64,000 bases of DNA from CALOFP01 sp942492635 (GCA_942492635.1 CALOFP010000002.1:1302001-1366000); one strand, 5' to 3'; shown: positions 1-10,517, numbered from the stretch's first letter. The notes: generated by a model from the letters alone, not told the origin. Program-made: numbers and translations.

Positions 1-251
1 TTTTATACAGTCAGTAGAGTAAGAAGACCGGAGCGTTCTTTTGTAGAATTTCATGTGTCGATGAATGTCACTTGTGAAAAGTTGTCGTAAAAGAATTGAC
101 TAATTGTTATTTGTTAGAAACTGCTTCATTGTTGGGTTTATAAATAAAAAGAAAGCGCTTTCATAGAGTGTCTTAGAAGAAAGGGGTTGTTAGGAAAATT
201 AACTTCTTATTTTTATCAAAAAGAAATTTATAGATAGAATGGGTATTGTGC

Positions 252-3200
252 ATGAAGAAAAGCATCTTTTATTTTTTGTTCTTACTTTTTATCTCTTTTT
301 CAATCTACGCTTCTCCAAAACCTAGCGGTGTAAGCCCTGAGGCTATTAAATTACCCGATGGGCCCGGGTCTATAAGCGGGTTGGGACAATCTTTCGACAC
401 CAACCTTTTTTCCGGAACGGCCAGTTATGGTTTTCCAATTGAATTACCCAAAGGAGCCTTGGCCCCCATATTAAATTTGAATTACAATGGGGGTTTAGGA
501 AATGGCATAATTGGTCTTGGATGGAGTTTCAACTTTCCAAAAATTTCACGTCTCATCGATAAGGGTCTGCCGACATATGATGATTCAAAAGACAGATTCA
601 TATATCAGGATTCAGGTACAAATGAAGAGCTGGTTCATGTTGGAAATAACATATACAGATTGAAAAATGAAAGCTCTTTTTTAAAGATTGAGAGAATTAA
701 GGATGGTGATTTATGGAAGGTTCATCATAAAAATGGATTGATTGCCATTTTTGGAGAAACTGCTGCTTCAGTTAGTAAAACAGGGAGTAAAAAAACATTT
801 TTATGGCACATCTCAGAAATAGGGGACCAGTTCGATCATAAAGTAAAATATTCATATGCTGAGGATAAGGGTACATTATACCCTAAAAGAATTGTCTACC
901 AGGATTATAATGAAGATGAGGAAAAACAGTACAGAAATGTTGTGGATTTTATCTATTCTTCGGATGGAAATAAATTTTCACAAAAGTATAGAACTGATCC
1001 GGTTGTAAATTATACAACACGAGAACGTGTGGAAATCAGAGAAATGTTGAGAAACATAAAAATTAGCCACGGACATAATGAAGTATGGTGCTATGCATTG
1101 AAATATAAGGAAGTGAACGGCTTTTTGTTGCTTGAAAAGGTTCAAAAATCAGATAGTTGCAGAAATGCAAATTCTAATAAAAATAAGAATCCCGAAGAGA
1201 TGCCTCCTTTGGTTTTTGAATATACCAGTTTCAATGTAGATAATGCAGCGGTTGAAATAGTTGATCCACCTGTAAAGTATGACTGTTTGAAATTTGGGAA
1301 CTGTGTATTTGCTGATATGAACGGAGATGGTCTGCCTGATATTCTTGATGGTGGACGAGGCGGGCACTACAAATACATTCAAAATCTCGATGGTCAAAAT
1401 TTTGCTTCAGACTTTGTATCTATAGATAAATCACCCAATGAACCACTGGGCACTTCCAATACTATGTTAATGGATATAAATGGAGATAGTTACCTTGATA
1501 TTGTTTCAAACTATCTTAATACTGCCACTATCGGTTACTATTCTGGTAAAAATATCATTAAAGATAAGAAATTTGAAATCTTTAAAGCTATCTCTGGAAA
1601 AAGAGGTTATATAGGTAATTCACAATTGAAATTTGTGGATGTGACATTTGATGGAAAGCAAGATATTTTAGTGGATAATGGTACATTTACTGGAGAAAGG
1701 AAGCTGGATCTGTATATTAATGACGGTGAAAATTGGAATTATAAAGCCGAAATTGATGGAGATGTGATACCTCCGCTGCCACGGGGCGTTGAGTTCAGTG
1801 ATTCAGGTGTAAAATTCAGAGATATGAACGGGGATGGTCTTTCAGATATTATTGTTGTTAGATTGAAATCCTATAGCGAAGTTAAATATGAAGGAGAAAG
1901 AAGCACTCTTTGTACATACTACAACAAAGGTTTTGGTTTTTTTGATGGTCCAAAATGCTTCGATGACGTACCTTATGGATCTTTTGATAATACTTTTTAC
2001 GTTGATACCAATGGAGATGGACTTACAGATATTGTAAAAGTTGAAGGTGCGAGAGTTCTCTTGCATCTTAACACCGGGAATGAAGGATTTGCTGAAGCTA
2101 AAAAAGTAAGAGGGAATCTCCCGGAGAAAATTGATCAGCGTCATATAGATTTTGCCGACCTGAACGGAAACGGTTCTACGGATGTAATCATAATGGCTAA
2201 TAGAAACGGAAAGTATGTCTGGTACATTGTGGATTTTTTCGGTCACTCAGAAAAGCCCAACCTTCTTAAAAGGATTGATAACGGTCTGGGAAAAATTACT
2301 GAGATAGAGTACAAAAGTTCTGCCGCCTTTGCAGCGGAAGACAGAAAAAAGAGAAATGATTGGACGACATCACTCCCTAAACCTGTTAATGTCGTCAGTA
2401 AGATAAAGGTTAAGGACAGCCTTGGTTGGGAGGGAGAGACAACCTACCACTACTCCAACGGATACTGGGACGGAAAGGAGAAAGAATTCAGGGGGTTCAA
2501 GTCGGTTTCCAAGAAAGAGATCGGAGATGACTCCCAGGGCACGCTAGTGGTTAGATCTACTTTCAATGTGGGGGATGTTGATGAGGCGCTGAAGGGAAAA
2601 GTTGAGCACACGGTAACTCAGACAGAAGGTGACGGAATATTACCGGAAATATTCCAGGAAACATTCCAGGATTGGGACGTCAGGACGCTTATAGAAGTTG
2701 ATGATGAAAACAAGGTTGTTTTTGCATACTCTCCGGAAGATCGGACCACATTGAAAGAGAAGGCTGAGAGTGGATGGAAGTATCTGAAAAACAAAAGAAC
2801 CTTTGATAAATACGGAAATCTTGTAAAAGAGGAAAAACTTGGCGAGGTTGATCATCTTGGAAATGATGTCGGAGACGACGAGATAATAACCGAAACTCTC
2901 TATATCAATGATGATAGCAATTGGATGCTCGGTTTTCCCAAAAAAATCATAAAAAGAGATAATGTTCACATAAGAAGTATTGATCGCATTTACTACGATT
3001 ACAATGAAACTTTTTCAAATAGCGAAGAGTTTATTTTTGGTGAAATATCTCTTGGTAGAAAAACCCGTGAAGAATCTTTTCTTATAGAGAAGCGTGATGT
3101 GATTCCAAAAAACGAATCCTGCCCTAAAGAAAACAGTGATGGGATTCCAAAAAATGAATCTGGTAGCTGCTGGGTTCTTAAGACGAAATACAAATACGAT

Positions 3201-6200
3201 AGATGGGGTAATGTTGAAGAAACGGAAAACGCTGTCGGACAACGAAGAACAATAGTGTATGATCCCAATACCCACAGCTTTCCTGTAGAAGAAATAGTAC
3301 ACCTTGATAATGGAAAAACACTTTCAACGAAAGCTGATTATTATTACGATTTCGGTGTTGTAAAAGAAGTTACCGACTATAACGGAAACAAAACCCATGT
3401 AGAGATAGATAATTTCGGGCGGGTAACAGAGATTTATAAACCAGGCGATGTCGATAAAAAGCCGTCAACCAGGTACACATATGTGCTTGAAAATCCGATA
3501 AGTTATGTGAAAACCGAAGTAAGGGAACAGATGGGAGGCGATTCTGTTATAACAAGTTATAATTATGTGGATGGACTCGGTAGAATCAGGCAGAAAAAAA
3601 TGGAAAGTGAAGATGAAAAATGGTTAGTAAGCAATAATGTCATTTTCAATAAACGAAATAGTGCTATCAGGACGTACAAACCATATTTTTCTGATGTTTC
3701 TGATTTCATGATATACATAAACAGTTCGTTGCCATATACAGAGAATGTTTATGATGAAAAAGGTCGTGTTAAAAAGAAAATTAACGCAGATAATACCTTT
3801 GAAACTAATTACTATAGGCCTTTTGAGAGTGAGAATATTGATGAAGAAAACAACAGCAGTTTAAAAAAAGTGGATGGCAAAGGCAGAGTAATAGAATTAC
3901 TATATAAAATGGGATCTGGAGATAAAGATGATATTCGGTATTCATATCACTACACCACCCTTGATTCATTAAATGAATTCACGGATCCAGATAATAATAT
4001 AAAGAGATATTATTATGACACATTAAACAGACGTTATAAGATGAATGACCCCAGTAGTGGTGAAAAAAACTATGAATATTATGACAATGGTGCACTTTAT
4101 TACACTATTGATAATAAAAATCAGAAAGTTATTTTTTCTTATGGAAGGGGAGGGCGTTTAAAAAACGTTAAGTCATTAGATAATAAAGGTTTGTTAAATA
4201 GAGATGTAAAATATCATTATGATAATGCTGATGGTACATTTATTAACAATAGTGGATTTTCTTCAGAGTTTTCAAACTTAGAGGGTGCTCTGGCTTGGGT
4301 TGAAGATAGCGATCACTACGTACACTACTCATATGATAATAGAGGACGTACTGTGAGAACTATAAAAGAGTTCTTTGATGCGAATGGTGAGGGTGTTACT
4401 GATTTTAGTGATCGCCGATGCAATAGCCATTTGAAAAGATGCTACAGTATGACAGTTGAGTATGATTCCATGGGTCGTGTAATGGCAAAAGTGTTTCCAG
4501 ATAAATATAGACTTGAGTACGATTATAATAAAAGATCTCTTTTAACTGAAGTTAACGGAGGACAAGAAAAGTTTTTAAGCCGCTTGACATACAATGAATT
4601 CGGACAATGTAAAACTGCTAAATATGGAAATAAAATAGAGTTTCAAGCCAGTTTTGATCCGAGAAATTTCAGGATAACCAATTCCATTTTCTCCAAAATA
4701 AAATTTTCTGAAAATGGAGAGGGCAAAGAGTTTTACTTTAAATATTTATATGACAATGTTGGTAATGTAAAATCAATTGACAGCAGCGATGTTGATTTTT
4801 CTCAATCATTTACTTATGACAGAATATACAGATTAAAAGAGGCTTCTGGGCTCTATGGGAAAGTGAATTGGACCTACACAAAGTCAGGAAATATTGAATC
4901 TAGAACTGCAAAAAATCCAATAGAGCTAAGTGAAGAAAAAATTCCAATTGATATTGGTGAATATAGTTATGGTGAAACAGAGAACGCGGGGCCATATGCT
5001 GTTACTTCAATAGTGAAAGGTAACAAAGTAATTGAATTGGATTATGACAGAAATGGTAACGTATCTGAATATAATGGTATGAGTTTTACCTACGATTCGA
5101 TGGACCAACTTACAGAAGTTGTAAAAATGAATATGATTCAGACAAACAGATACGATGCAGGAGGGAAGCGAACAAGGAAGCGTATTGTTAAAAAGGTGAT
5201 AAATGAAGATAGTTTAGAAGAAGAAGAAAAAATTATAGAGGTTCTTTATATATTTCCCGATTATGAAATAAGAGACGGTGAAATTTACCACTATGTCATG
5301 CTCGGCAAAAAGAAGCTGGCAAGAATTTCTGGTTACTCACAAACATCGATTATTAATGCATATTTGTCGGACGTTTCAATTAATGATGAAATGCAGAAAA
5401 TTGTGGATGTAGATAAAAACGGAAAGTTTGATCTGATAGATTTGGATAAGATCATTGTAGATAAAATAGAAAATGATACTTTTAAATTTGCCCAGAAAAC
5501 AAGATACTATGTTCATGATCATTTAGGAAGTACCGTTTTTCTTACTGATGAAATGGGTGTAGCAGTATCGAAAAGTGCTGAAGTTCCATACGGAATAAAG
5601 TGGAAGGATGAAATCTTCAGGGACGGAGAAAAACCACTATATTCATACACAGGAAAAGAGATGGATGATGATATTGGTATATCATATTTCGGATCAAGGT
5701 ATTATATAAACGATCTCGGAAGGTGGCTTACCGCAGATCCACTATTTATGGAGGATCCAGAGAAAATCATAGAAAACCCGATGGAATCCAATTTATATGT
5801 TTATGCCAATAATAGACCTGTGAAGATGACTGATCCAGATGGGGAAAGTGCAAGTGCTTCTTTGGGATCTTGGGTTCTTACTGACGCCGCTACACCCGAT
5901 CCGACAGATATACTTCCGGTCAAATGGTTTGCGTATGGTGTTGGTTTTGGGATAACTTTGATTGTTGATGCAAAAGCTGCCAATTATGCTTATGATTCGT
6001 ATGTTTCTTATAGAAAAAGGGGAAAGGCTAAATCCGGTTCAAAACCAGGAGCCGTTACTAAAACTGCTGAGCCTAATTATGAGGATCCATGTGACAATAA
6101 AGACCAACCAAAATTTTCAGAGCAAGCAGCTGAAGCTCTGGCTAATAAAATGGCCGGAATTACTAAAGACTATGTGTTGGAAAGAACTATTGATGTAGGT

Positions 6201-6491
6201 AGCAATGTCTTGAGGATGTGGGAACCAAATTATGAGTTTACACTGGAAAAATCACATCATGGATGGAAAAAAGTTTATAAGAATTCTCAAGGTCATCGTA
6301 GAGTTGTTGCTAAACATACAAAGGTAGGTAATGGACATTACCACGCAGGTATGCCTAAGGCTGGACCAGACCAATTGAATGTGGATTTTAAAATAAGAAA
6401 TAACAAAAATGGGATCTACCAAACAGGAGATAGGTATAAGGCAATAGATAGAGAGGGTACAGAAGATCATCATATTTGCCTTGAGGAATAA
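252..6491 (+). CDS. Secreted SpvB/VCBS/RHS-repeat polymorphic toxin-like protein
   Basis: A protein of about 2079 residues. I start at ATG 252, which opens directly into a signal peptide (MKKSIFYFLFLLFISFSIYA); an in-frame TTG lies two codons upstream. After the signal comes an SpvB/TcB-type N-terminal domain (GSISGLGQSFDTNLFSGTAS, then GLGWSFNFPKISR). FG-GAP/VCBS-type repeats run over about residues 355-690 (DMNGDGLPDI, DMNGDGLSDI, DTNGDGLTDI). A long stretch of YD/RHS repeats follows. The RHS core motif is near residues 1750-1862 (DHLGSTVFLTDE, SYTGKEMDDDIGISYFGSRY, GRWLTADP, LYVYANNRPVKMTDPDGE). In this family the core ends a shell-like cage that encloses a variable C-terminal toxin. The tail here, about 215 residues, is His-rich near its end (GHYHAGMPKAG, EDHHICLEE) and I do not recognise it. 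The gene is visibly more AT-rich than the genes after 7552, which suggests transfer. The next gene, 18 bp downstream, is a plausible immunity partner. Family call is firm; toxin activity is inferred. Confidence 0.9.
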   Translation: MKKSIFYFLFLLFISFSIYASPKPSGVSPEAIKLPDGPGSISGLGQSFDTNLFSGTASYGFPIELPKGALAPILNLNYNGGLGNGIIGLGWSFNFPKISRLIDKGLPTYDDSKDRFIYQDSGTNEELVHVGNNIYRLKNESSFLKIERIKDGDLWKVHHKNGLIAIFGETAASVSKTGSKKTFLWHISEIGDQFDHKVKYSYAEDKGTLYPKRIVYQDYNEDEEKQYRNVVDFIYSSDGNKFSQKYRTDPVVNYTTRERVEIREMLRNIKISHGHNEVWCYALKYKEVNGFLLLEKVQKSDSCRNANSNKNKNPEEMPPLVFEYTSFNVDNAAVEIVDPPVKYDCLKFGNCVFADMNGDGLPDILDGGRGGHYKYIQNLDGQNFASDFVSIDKSPNEPLGTSNTMLMDINGDSYLDIVSNYLNTATIGYYSGKNIIKDKKFEIFKAISGKRGYIGNSQLKFVDVTFDGKQDILVDNGTFTGERKLDLYINDGENWNYKAEIDGDVIPPLPRGVEFSDSGVKFRDMNGDGLSDIIVVRLKSYSEVKYEGERSTLCTYYNKGFGFFDGPKCFDDVPYGSFDNTFYVDTNGDGLTDIVKVEGARVLLHLNTGNEGFAEAKKVRGNLPEKIDQRHIDFADLNGNGSTDVIIMANRNGKYVWYIVDFFGHSEKPNLLKRIDNGLGKITEIEYKSSAAFAAEDRKKRNDWTTSLPKPVNVVSKIKVKDSLGWEGETTYHYSNGYWDGKEKEFRGFKSVSKKEIGDDSQGTLVVRSTFNVGDVDEALKGKVEHTVTQTEGDGILPEIFQETFQDWDVRTLIEVDDENKVVFAYSPEDRTTLKEKAESGWKYLKNKRTFDKYGNLVKEEKLGEVDHLGNDVGDDEIITETLYINDDSNWMLGFPKKIIKRDNVHIRSIDRIYYDYNETFSNSEEFIFGEISLGRKTREESFLIEKRDVIPKNESCPKENSDGIPKNESGSCWVLKTKYKYDRWGNVEETENAVGQRRTIVYDPNTHSFPVEEIVHLDNGKTLSTKADYYYDFGVVKEVTDYNGNKTHVEIDNFGRVTEIYKPGDVDKKPSTRYTYVLENPISYVKTEVREQMGGDSVITSYNYVDGLGRIRQKKMESEDEKWLVSNNVIFNKRNSAIRTYKPYFSDVSDFMIYINSSLPYTENVYDEKGRVKKKINADNTFETNYYRPFESENIDEENNSSLKKVDGKGRVIELLYKMGSGDKDDIRYSYHYTTLDSLNEFTDPDNNIKRYYYDTLNRRYKMNDPSSGEKNYEYYDNGALYYTIDNKNQKVIFSYGRGGRLKNVKSLDNKGLLNRDVKYHYDNADGTFINNSGFSSEFSNLEGALAWVEDSDHYVHYSYDNRGRTVRTIKEFFDANGEGVTDFSDRRCNSHLKRCYSMTVEYDSMGRVMAKVFPDKYRLEYDYNKRSLLTEVNGGQEKFLSRLTYNEFGQCKTAKYGNKIEFQASFDPRNFRITNSIFSKIKFSENGEGKEFYFKYLYDNVGNVKSIDSSDVDFSQSFTYDRIYRLKEASGLYGKVNWTYTKSGNIESRTAKNPIELSEEKIPIDIGEYSYGETENAGPYAVTSIVKGNKVIELDYDRNGNVSEYNGMSFTYDSMDQLTEVVKMNMIQTNRYDAGGKRTRKRIVKKVINEDSLEEEEKIIEVLYIFPDYEIRDGEIYHYVMLGKKKLARISGYSQTSIINAYLSDVSINDEMQKIVDVDKNGKFDLIDLDKIIVDKIENDTFKFAQKTRYYVHDHLGSTVFLTDEMGVAVSKSAEVPYGIKWKDEIFRDGEKPLYSYTGKEMDDDIGISYFGSRYYINDLGRWLTADPLFMEDPEKIIENPMESNLYVYANNRPVKMTDPDGESASASLGSWVLTDAATPDPTDILPVKWFAYGVGFGITLIVDAKAANYAYDSYVSYRKRGKAKSGSKPGAVTKTAEPNYEDPCDNKDQPKFSEQAAEALANKMAGITKDYVLERTIDVGSNVLRMWEPNYEFTLEKSHHGWKKVYKNSQGHRRVVAKHTKVGNGHYHAGMPKAGPDQLNVDFKIRNNKNGIYQTGDRYKAIDREGTEDHHICLEE

Positions 6492-6509
6492 ATTTTAAAA
6501 GGAGATAAA

Positions 6510-7304
6510 ATGTCAATAAATAATGAGCGCTACTTACTAAAATTAGCAGATCTGCAGGACATTAAATTTGAAGAAGTAAATATTGGTGATTTTAAGCTAG
6601 ATATAGTTAAAGCTGTCTTTAAGCATTTTGTTTCATATCGAACAATCCCAAAACCAGACGGTTTTTGTCCTAGAATTTATAGCCAGAATAGCGAAAAGAG
6701 AATGGCTGAATTTGTGAAAATGGTTTCACTTTTTTTGGAAAGAATCGGTGTTGAAGATGAATTTTATTTGGTTTTTGAGGATTTTTTTGCTGGAATACCA
6801 ATTATCAAGTTTAACATTATAAAAAAAGATGTTTACTTGAAAGAACTTTTAACTAGTTGTATTGGAATGTACAATATGGACATGCTTTTTGTTAATAGTG
6901 CCTTTGAAAAAGGATTCATGTTGTACGAGAATGTAGAAAATGAGGAGTTTTTTAGTTTTTCAATAGTTAACTTGAAAGAAGATTTTAAATTGTTGGAGAT
7001 TCGGCAAGTTTTGAAAGATTTTTTAAATGGAAGAATACGTAGTAAACATTTTTATAACTATATAGATAGACTTTCTCGAAGATTTACTTATGTTGGAAGC
7101 AGATTTGTTAGGGAGATAATGACTGACATCCATCTTGATATTCTAAATTACTGGGATGAAGATTTAGCAAAAGAGTTTGGCAAAGTTTATGATGCCGAAT
7201 TAGCAGATAAAGACGAGATTGATGAAAAAACCGTTCGTGAAAGATGCAAGGTGAATCTGGAAAAACTGGAAAAGGCCCTGAAGGAGATGAACGACGGTAG
7301 ATAA
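6510..7304 (+). CDS. Hypothetical protein, putative immunity partner of the RHS protein
   Basis: A 264-residue soluble protein with no signal peptide or membrane segment, rich in Lys, Glu and Phe. It starts at ATG 6510 behind a good ribosome site (AAAGGAGATAAA) only 18 bp after the RHS stop codon, so the two are almost certainly co-transcribed. I recognise no domain. It shares the low-GC base composition of the RHS gene. In polymorphic toxin loci the gene directly after the toxin tail usually encodes a cytoplasmic immunity protein, and the size and acidic, soluble character fit that. The immunity role rests on position only. Confidence 0.75.
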   Translation: MSINNERYLLKLADLQDIKFEEVNIGDFKLDIVKAVFKHFVSYRTIPKPDGFCPRIYSQNSEKRMAEFVKMVSLFLERIGVEDEFYLVFEDFFAGIPIIKFNIIKKDVYLKELLTSCIGMYNMDMLFVNSAFEKGFMLYENVENEEFFSFSIVNLKEDFKLLEIRQVLKDFLNGRIRSKHFYNYIDRLSRRFTYVGSRFVREIMTDIHLDILNYWDEDLAKEFGKVYDAELADKDEIDEKTVRERCKVNLEKLEKALKEMNDGR

Positions 7305-7551
7305 AATCAATACCACCGATATTGTGTCCCACTATTAATCATTCTTTAAACCCTCATTTAATTTTTTATTTCCGTTGTCTTATAAATTAGATAGAAATTT
7401 GCATCCGTAAAAAAAGTGTGGTATGCTTCACTTGACGGGTGATTTATAACTATTTGTTTTTACAGGGTTAAATATGCGCTGCTGATGTAACTCTTTGTTT
7501 TGATTTTTGAAAATACGGCATTTTATTAAGATGTGTTAAGTTGGAAAAATC

Positions 7552-10305
7552 GTGAAGTATTTCAAAGGCTTTTTGTTTTATTGTCTTGTTCTTGTCTCTT
7601 TATCCCTAAGCGGAAAGGGGTCCTTTTCCGGTCCGAGGAAGCAGTTCGCCTACCACAACTGGCAGCGAAGTGACGGTCTTCCCCAGAACAGCGTAAGTTC
7701 GATTGTTCAGACTACCGACGGCTACATCTGGCTTGGTACGCAGGAGGGACTTGTCAGATTCGACGGAATTAACTTCACGGTTTTCAACAAGGAGAATACA
7801 AGGGAGATAAAGTCCAATTGGATAACCGATCTTTCTGCAGATACTGAGGGAGGGCTGTGGATTTCTGCCCATGACGGTGGAATTATTCAATACAAAAACG
7901 GTTCTTTCACCCATTACGGTAAAAAGCAGGGTATGAGCGATGAGATGGTGCTCTCCGTTCATGCTGACGGCCGGGGAAGAGTGTGGGGAAGCACATTCAG
8001 CAACGGTATCTACCTTATCGAAAAGGGTAAGGTTGTGAAACACTACACGAAAGAGAACGGTCTCGTAACAAACTCCATAAACGATATTATAGACGATCCT
8101 GAGGGCAATCTGTGGATAGCATTCGGAACGGGAGGAGTGGCTTCCTTGAAGGATGGCAGGTTCACTTTCTACGGTGAATCCGAGGGCCTCGCTACAAAAA
8201 GGGTGCGGAAGCTCTATGTCGACAGGAAAGGGCGGCTCTGGGCTGGTACCCATATGGGAATATCGCTGTTTGAAGGGGGGCGATTTGTTTCATATGGAGT
8301 TGAAGAGGGGTTTGTCGGCGGGAAAGTGGTTGCGATGCTGGAGGATCGAAGAGGGAATTTCTGGGTGGCCACCTACAGCGGCGGACTGCAGCTTTTCAAA
8401 GATGGAAGGTTTAGAAAATCCTTTTCAAATCGTGTTACCAGCCAATTTGTGAGGGCACTTTACGAGGATCTGGAGGGAAATATCTGGGTCGGCAGCCAGG
8501 ATGAGGGGCTTACGATGCTCAGAGACTGCAAGTTTCGGTTTCTCTCTCCTGAAACCGGTCTTTCAAGTGATATGATAACTGCCGTTTTTGGAACAGCGGA
8601 TGGTCGCATCTTTGCCGGAACATGGGGTGACGGTCTCAACATCATAAAAAACGGTAGGGTAGTCAAGATATTCGGCAAGGAAGAGCTGATGAGTAAGATG
8701 GTCACCTCCGTAATCGAGGATTCGAGGGGACGCATCTGGGTAGGTTCCCTTACCTACGGGCTCAGGCTTCTCGACGGAGAAAACTCGAGGGTTTATGACG
8801 AAAGCAACGGAATGAAGAGCAATCTTGTCTTTTCTGTCGTGGAGATATCAAACGGTGACATCTATGTCGGGACAGCAGGAGGTTTGACAATTATCTCCCC
8901 GGACGGGATGAGACATCTCACCAAGGAGAACGGCCTCTACAACGACAGGGTTCGCTGGGTCAAGGAGGATTCAGAGGGGAGAGTGTGGGTTGTTTCTGAA
9001 CTCGGTATAAACGTACTGAAGGATGGGAAACCTGCAGGTCTGGAGATTGAGAAGAAGTTTGATTCAAAGAATGTCTGGGCGGTCTATGAAGGTCCGGACG
9101 GGACTATGTGGATGGCGACCGACGGGGACGGACTCATTCTCTATCACAAGGGTAAAATTCACTCGTTTACCAAGAAGGACGGACTCATCGACGACAGAAT
9201 CTATGCGATAATGGAGGATAACGAGGGAAATCTCTGGATAAGCTGCAACAGAGGAGTTTCAAGGGTTTCCAGAAGTAAACTCATAAAGTATGCGGAAGGC
9301 TCAGGTCCGCTTCCGCGATTCTATTCTCACAGCATAAAGAAGGGGACTGTCGATGTGGAGTTTAACGGTGGTTTTCAATACCCTGCCTGGAAGGATGAGC
9401 ACGGAATGCTGTGGTTTTCAACTACAAAAGGACTTGCAGTAATCGATCCAGGAGATTTTTCGCTGAACGGCTACGTACCTCCGATACATCTTGAAAAGAT
9501 GGTGGTGGACAGAGTCTCCATGGATCTCAGACGTGAAACGGTTCTTCAGCCTGGAACCAGGGAGCTGGAGTTTCACTACAGCGGGTTGAGCTATGCAGAT
9601 CCCAAGGAAATGCGCTTTCGATACAGGTTGGATGGATTCGATACCTCGTGGATCGAAGCAGGAAATCGAAGAGCCGCCTACTACATGAATCTTGAGCCCG
9701 GAAGCTACAGGTTTCGTGTCGAGGGTGCGAACAGCGACGGAGTTTGGAACAGAGTTGGAGAATCCAGGACGTTTGTCATCAAGCCATTTTTCTACCAGAC
9801 GATTTACTTCAGGACAGTTGCTTTGCTCGCCTTTCTTACAATGCTCTACTTCGTCTATCGCTACAAGTTCCGCAGCATGGAGGAGGAGAAAAAAGAGCTC
9901 ATAAAAAGGGTTGTTGAGGCGGAGAAAAAGTATGAACGCTGCAGGATAGGAGAGGATAAAGCCCAATACTACATAGAGATGCTGCACGAGTATATGGAAG
10001 GCGAGAAGCCATACAGAGACAACGCCATAACTCTCCAGAAAATTGCCGAAGAGCTAAAGGTAAGTCATCTCTATCTTTCGCAGATAATAAACACATACAT
10101 GGACCGGAGTTACTACTCCTTCATAAACAGTTACAGAATCGAGGAGATGAAGCAGGCACTGGCTGATCCGGCTAGAGCCGACGAGAATATTCTGTCCGTA
10201 GCGTACGAAGCCGGTTTTAACTCAAAATCCACATTCAACACACTCTTCAAGAAGGAAACCGGACTGACACCGACACAGTACCGCAAAAAATATCTTAAAT
10301 CCTGA
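7552..10305 (+). CDS. Membrane-bound Reg_prop beta-propeller sensor with cytoplasmic AraC-type DNA-binding domain
   Basis: 917 residues, GTG start, with an N-terminal signal/anchor (FLFYCLVLVSLSLSG). Residues about 30-640 are repeats of the two-component-regulator propeller type (GYIWLGTQEGLVRFDG, GNIWVGSQDEGLTML and others, about 14 units). A Y_Y_Y domain follows at about 680-745 (FRYRLDGFDTSWIEAGNRRA), then a transmembrane helix at about 750-768 (TVALLAFLTMLYFVYRYKF) and a short coiled coil. The C-terminal AraC/HTH_18 domain spans about 820-917 (LKVSHLYLSQIINTYM, SVAYEAGFNSKSTFNTLFKK, GLTPTQYRKKY). There is no histidine kinase or receiver domain between membrane and HTH, so it would act as a one-component, SusR-like membrane transcription factor sensing a periplasmic ligand, often a saccharide in this class. 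It is followed by galE, but a separate promoter lies between them. Confidence 0.9.
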   Translation: MKYFKGFLFYCLVLVSLSLSGKGSFSGPRKQFAYHNWQRSDGLPQNSVSSIVQTTDGYIWLGTQEGLVRFDGINFTVFNKENTREIKSNWITDLSADTEGGLWISAHDGGIIQYKNGSFTHYGKKQGMSDEMVLSVHADGRGRVWGSTFSNGIYLIEKGKVVKHYTKENGLVTNSINDIIDDPEGNLWIAFGTGGVASLKDGRFTFYGESEGLATKRVRKLYVDRKGRLWAGTHMGISLFEGGRFVSYGVEEGFVGGKVVAMLEDRRGNFWVATYSGGLQLFKDGRFRKSFSNRVTSQFVRALYEDLEGNIWVGSQDEGLTMLRDCKFRFLSPETGLSSDMITAVFGTADGRIFAGTWGDGLNIIKNGRVVKIFGKEELMSKMVTSVIEDSRGRIWVGSLTYGLRLLDGENSRVYDESNGMKSNLVFSVVEISNGDIYVGTAGGLTIISPDGMRHLTKENGLYNDRVRWVKEDSEGRVWVVSELGINVLKDGKPAGLEIEKKFDSKNVWAVYEGPDGTMWMATDGDGLILYHKGKIHSFTKKDGLIDDRIYAIMEDNEGNLWISCNRGVSRVSRSKLIKYAEGSGPLPRFYSHSIKKGTVDVEFNGGFQYPAWKDEHGMLWFSTTKGLAVIDPGDFSLNGYVPPIHLEKMVVDRVSMDLRRETVLQPGTRELEFHYSGLSYADPKEMRFRYRLDGFDTSWIEAGNRRAAYYMNLEPGSYRFRVEGANSDGVWNRVGESRTFVIKPFFYQTIYFRTVALLAFLTMLYFVYRYKFRSMEEEKKELIKRVVEAEKKYERCRIGEDKAQYYIEMLHEYMEGEKPYRDNAITLQKIAEELKVSHLYLSQIINTYMDRSYYSFINSYRIEEMKQALADPARADENILSVAYEAGFNSKSTFNTLFKKETGLTPTQYRKKYLKS

Positions 10306-10489
10306 AAACCCCCGGCGTTTTTCCAGTGAATTTGTCCATAATGTCAGTTGAGTCCGCAAAGTTTGCCGAGTCCATTTGGAGAAAGTAGTGAAGAGCGGAA
10401 AAATTGAAAAAATTGAATCTCAAGTTGAAAAGAATCCTGAAGATTGTCGGTTGTTTTTGATAATTATTACCCATTAGGGGTACTAAAAG

Positions 10490-10517
10490 TTGCCATCAAT
10501 GTGGTGCTTTGTATAAT
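10490..10517 (+). promoter_or_regulatory. Sigma-70-type promoter for galE
   Basis: TTGCCA at 10490-10495 and a perfect TATAAT at 10512-10517 are separated by 16 bp. They lie 28 bp upstream of the galE start codon, which has a strong AAGGAGG ribosome site. Seen by eye, not tested. Confidence 0.55.

Noticed and set aside
1..251. Upstream region of the RHS gene searched for a gene end or RNA
   Set aside because: AT-rich, no supported frame, promoter pair or structured RNA that I could defend.
7606..8253. 215-codon minus-strand frame
   Set aside because: Antisense to the propeller repeats; the periodic motif on the sense strand explains the open frame.
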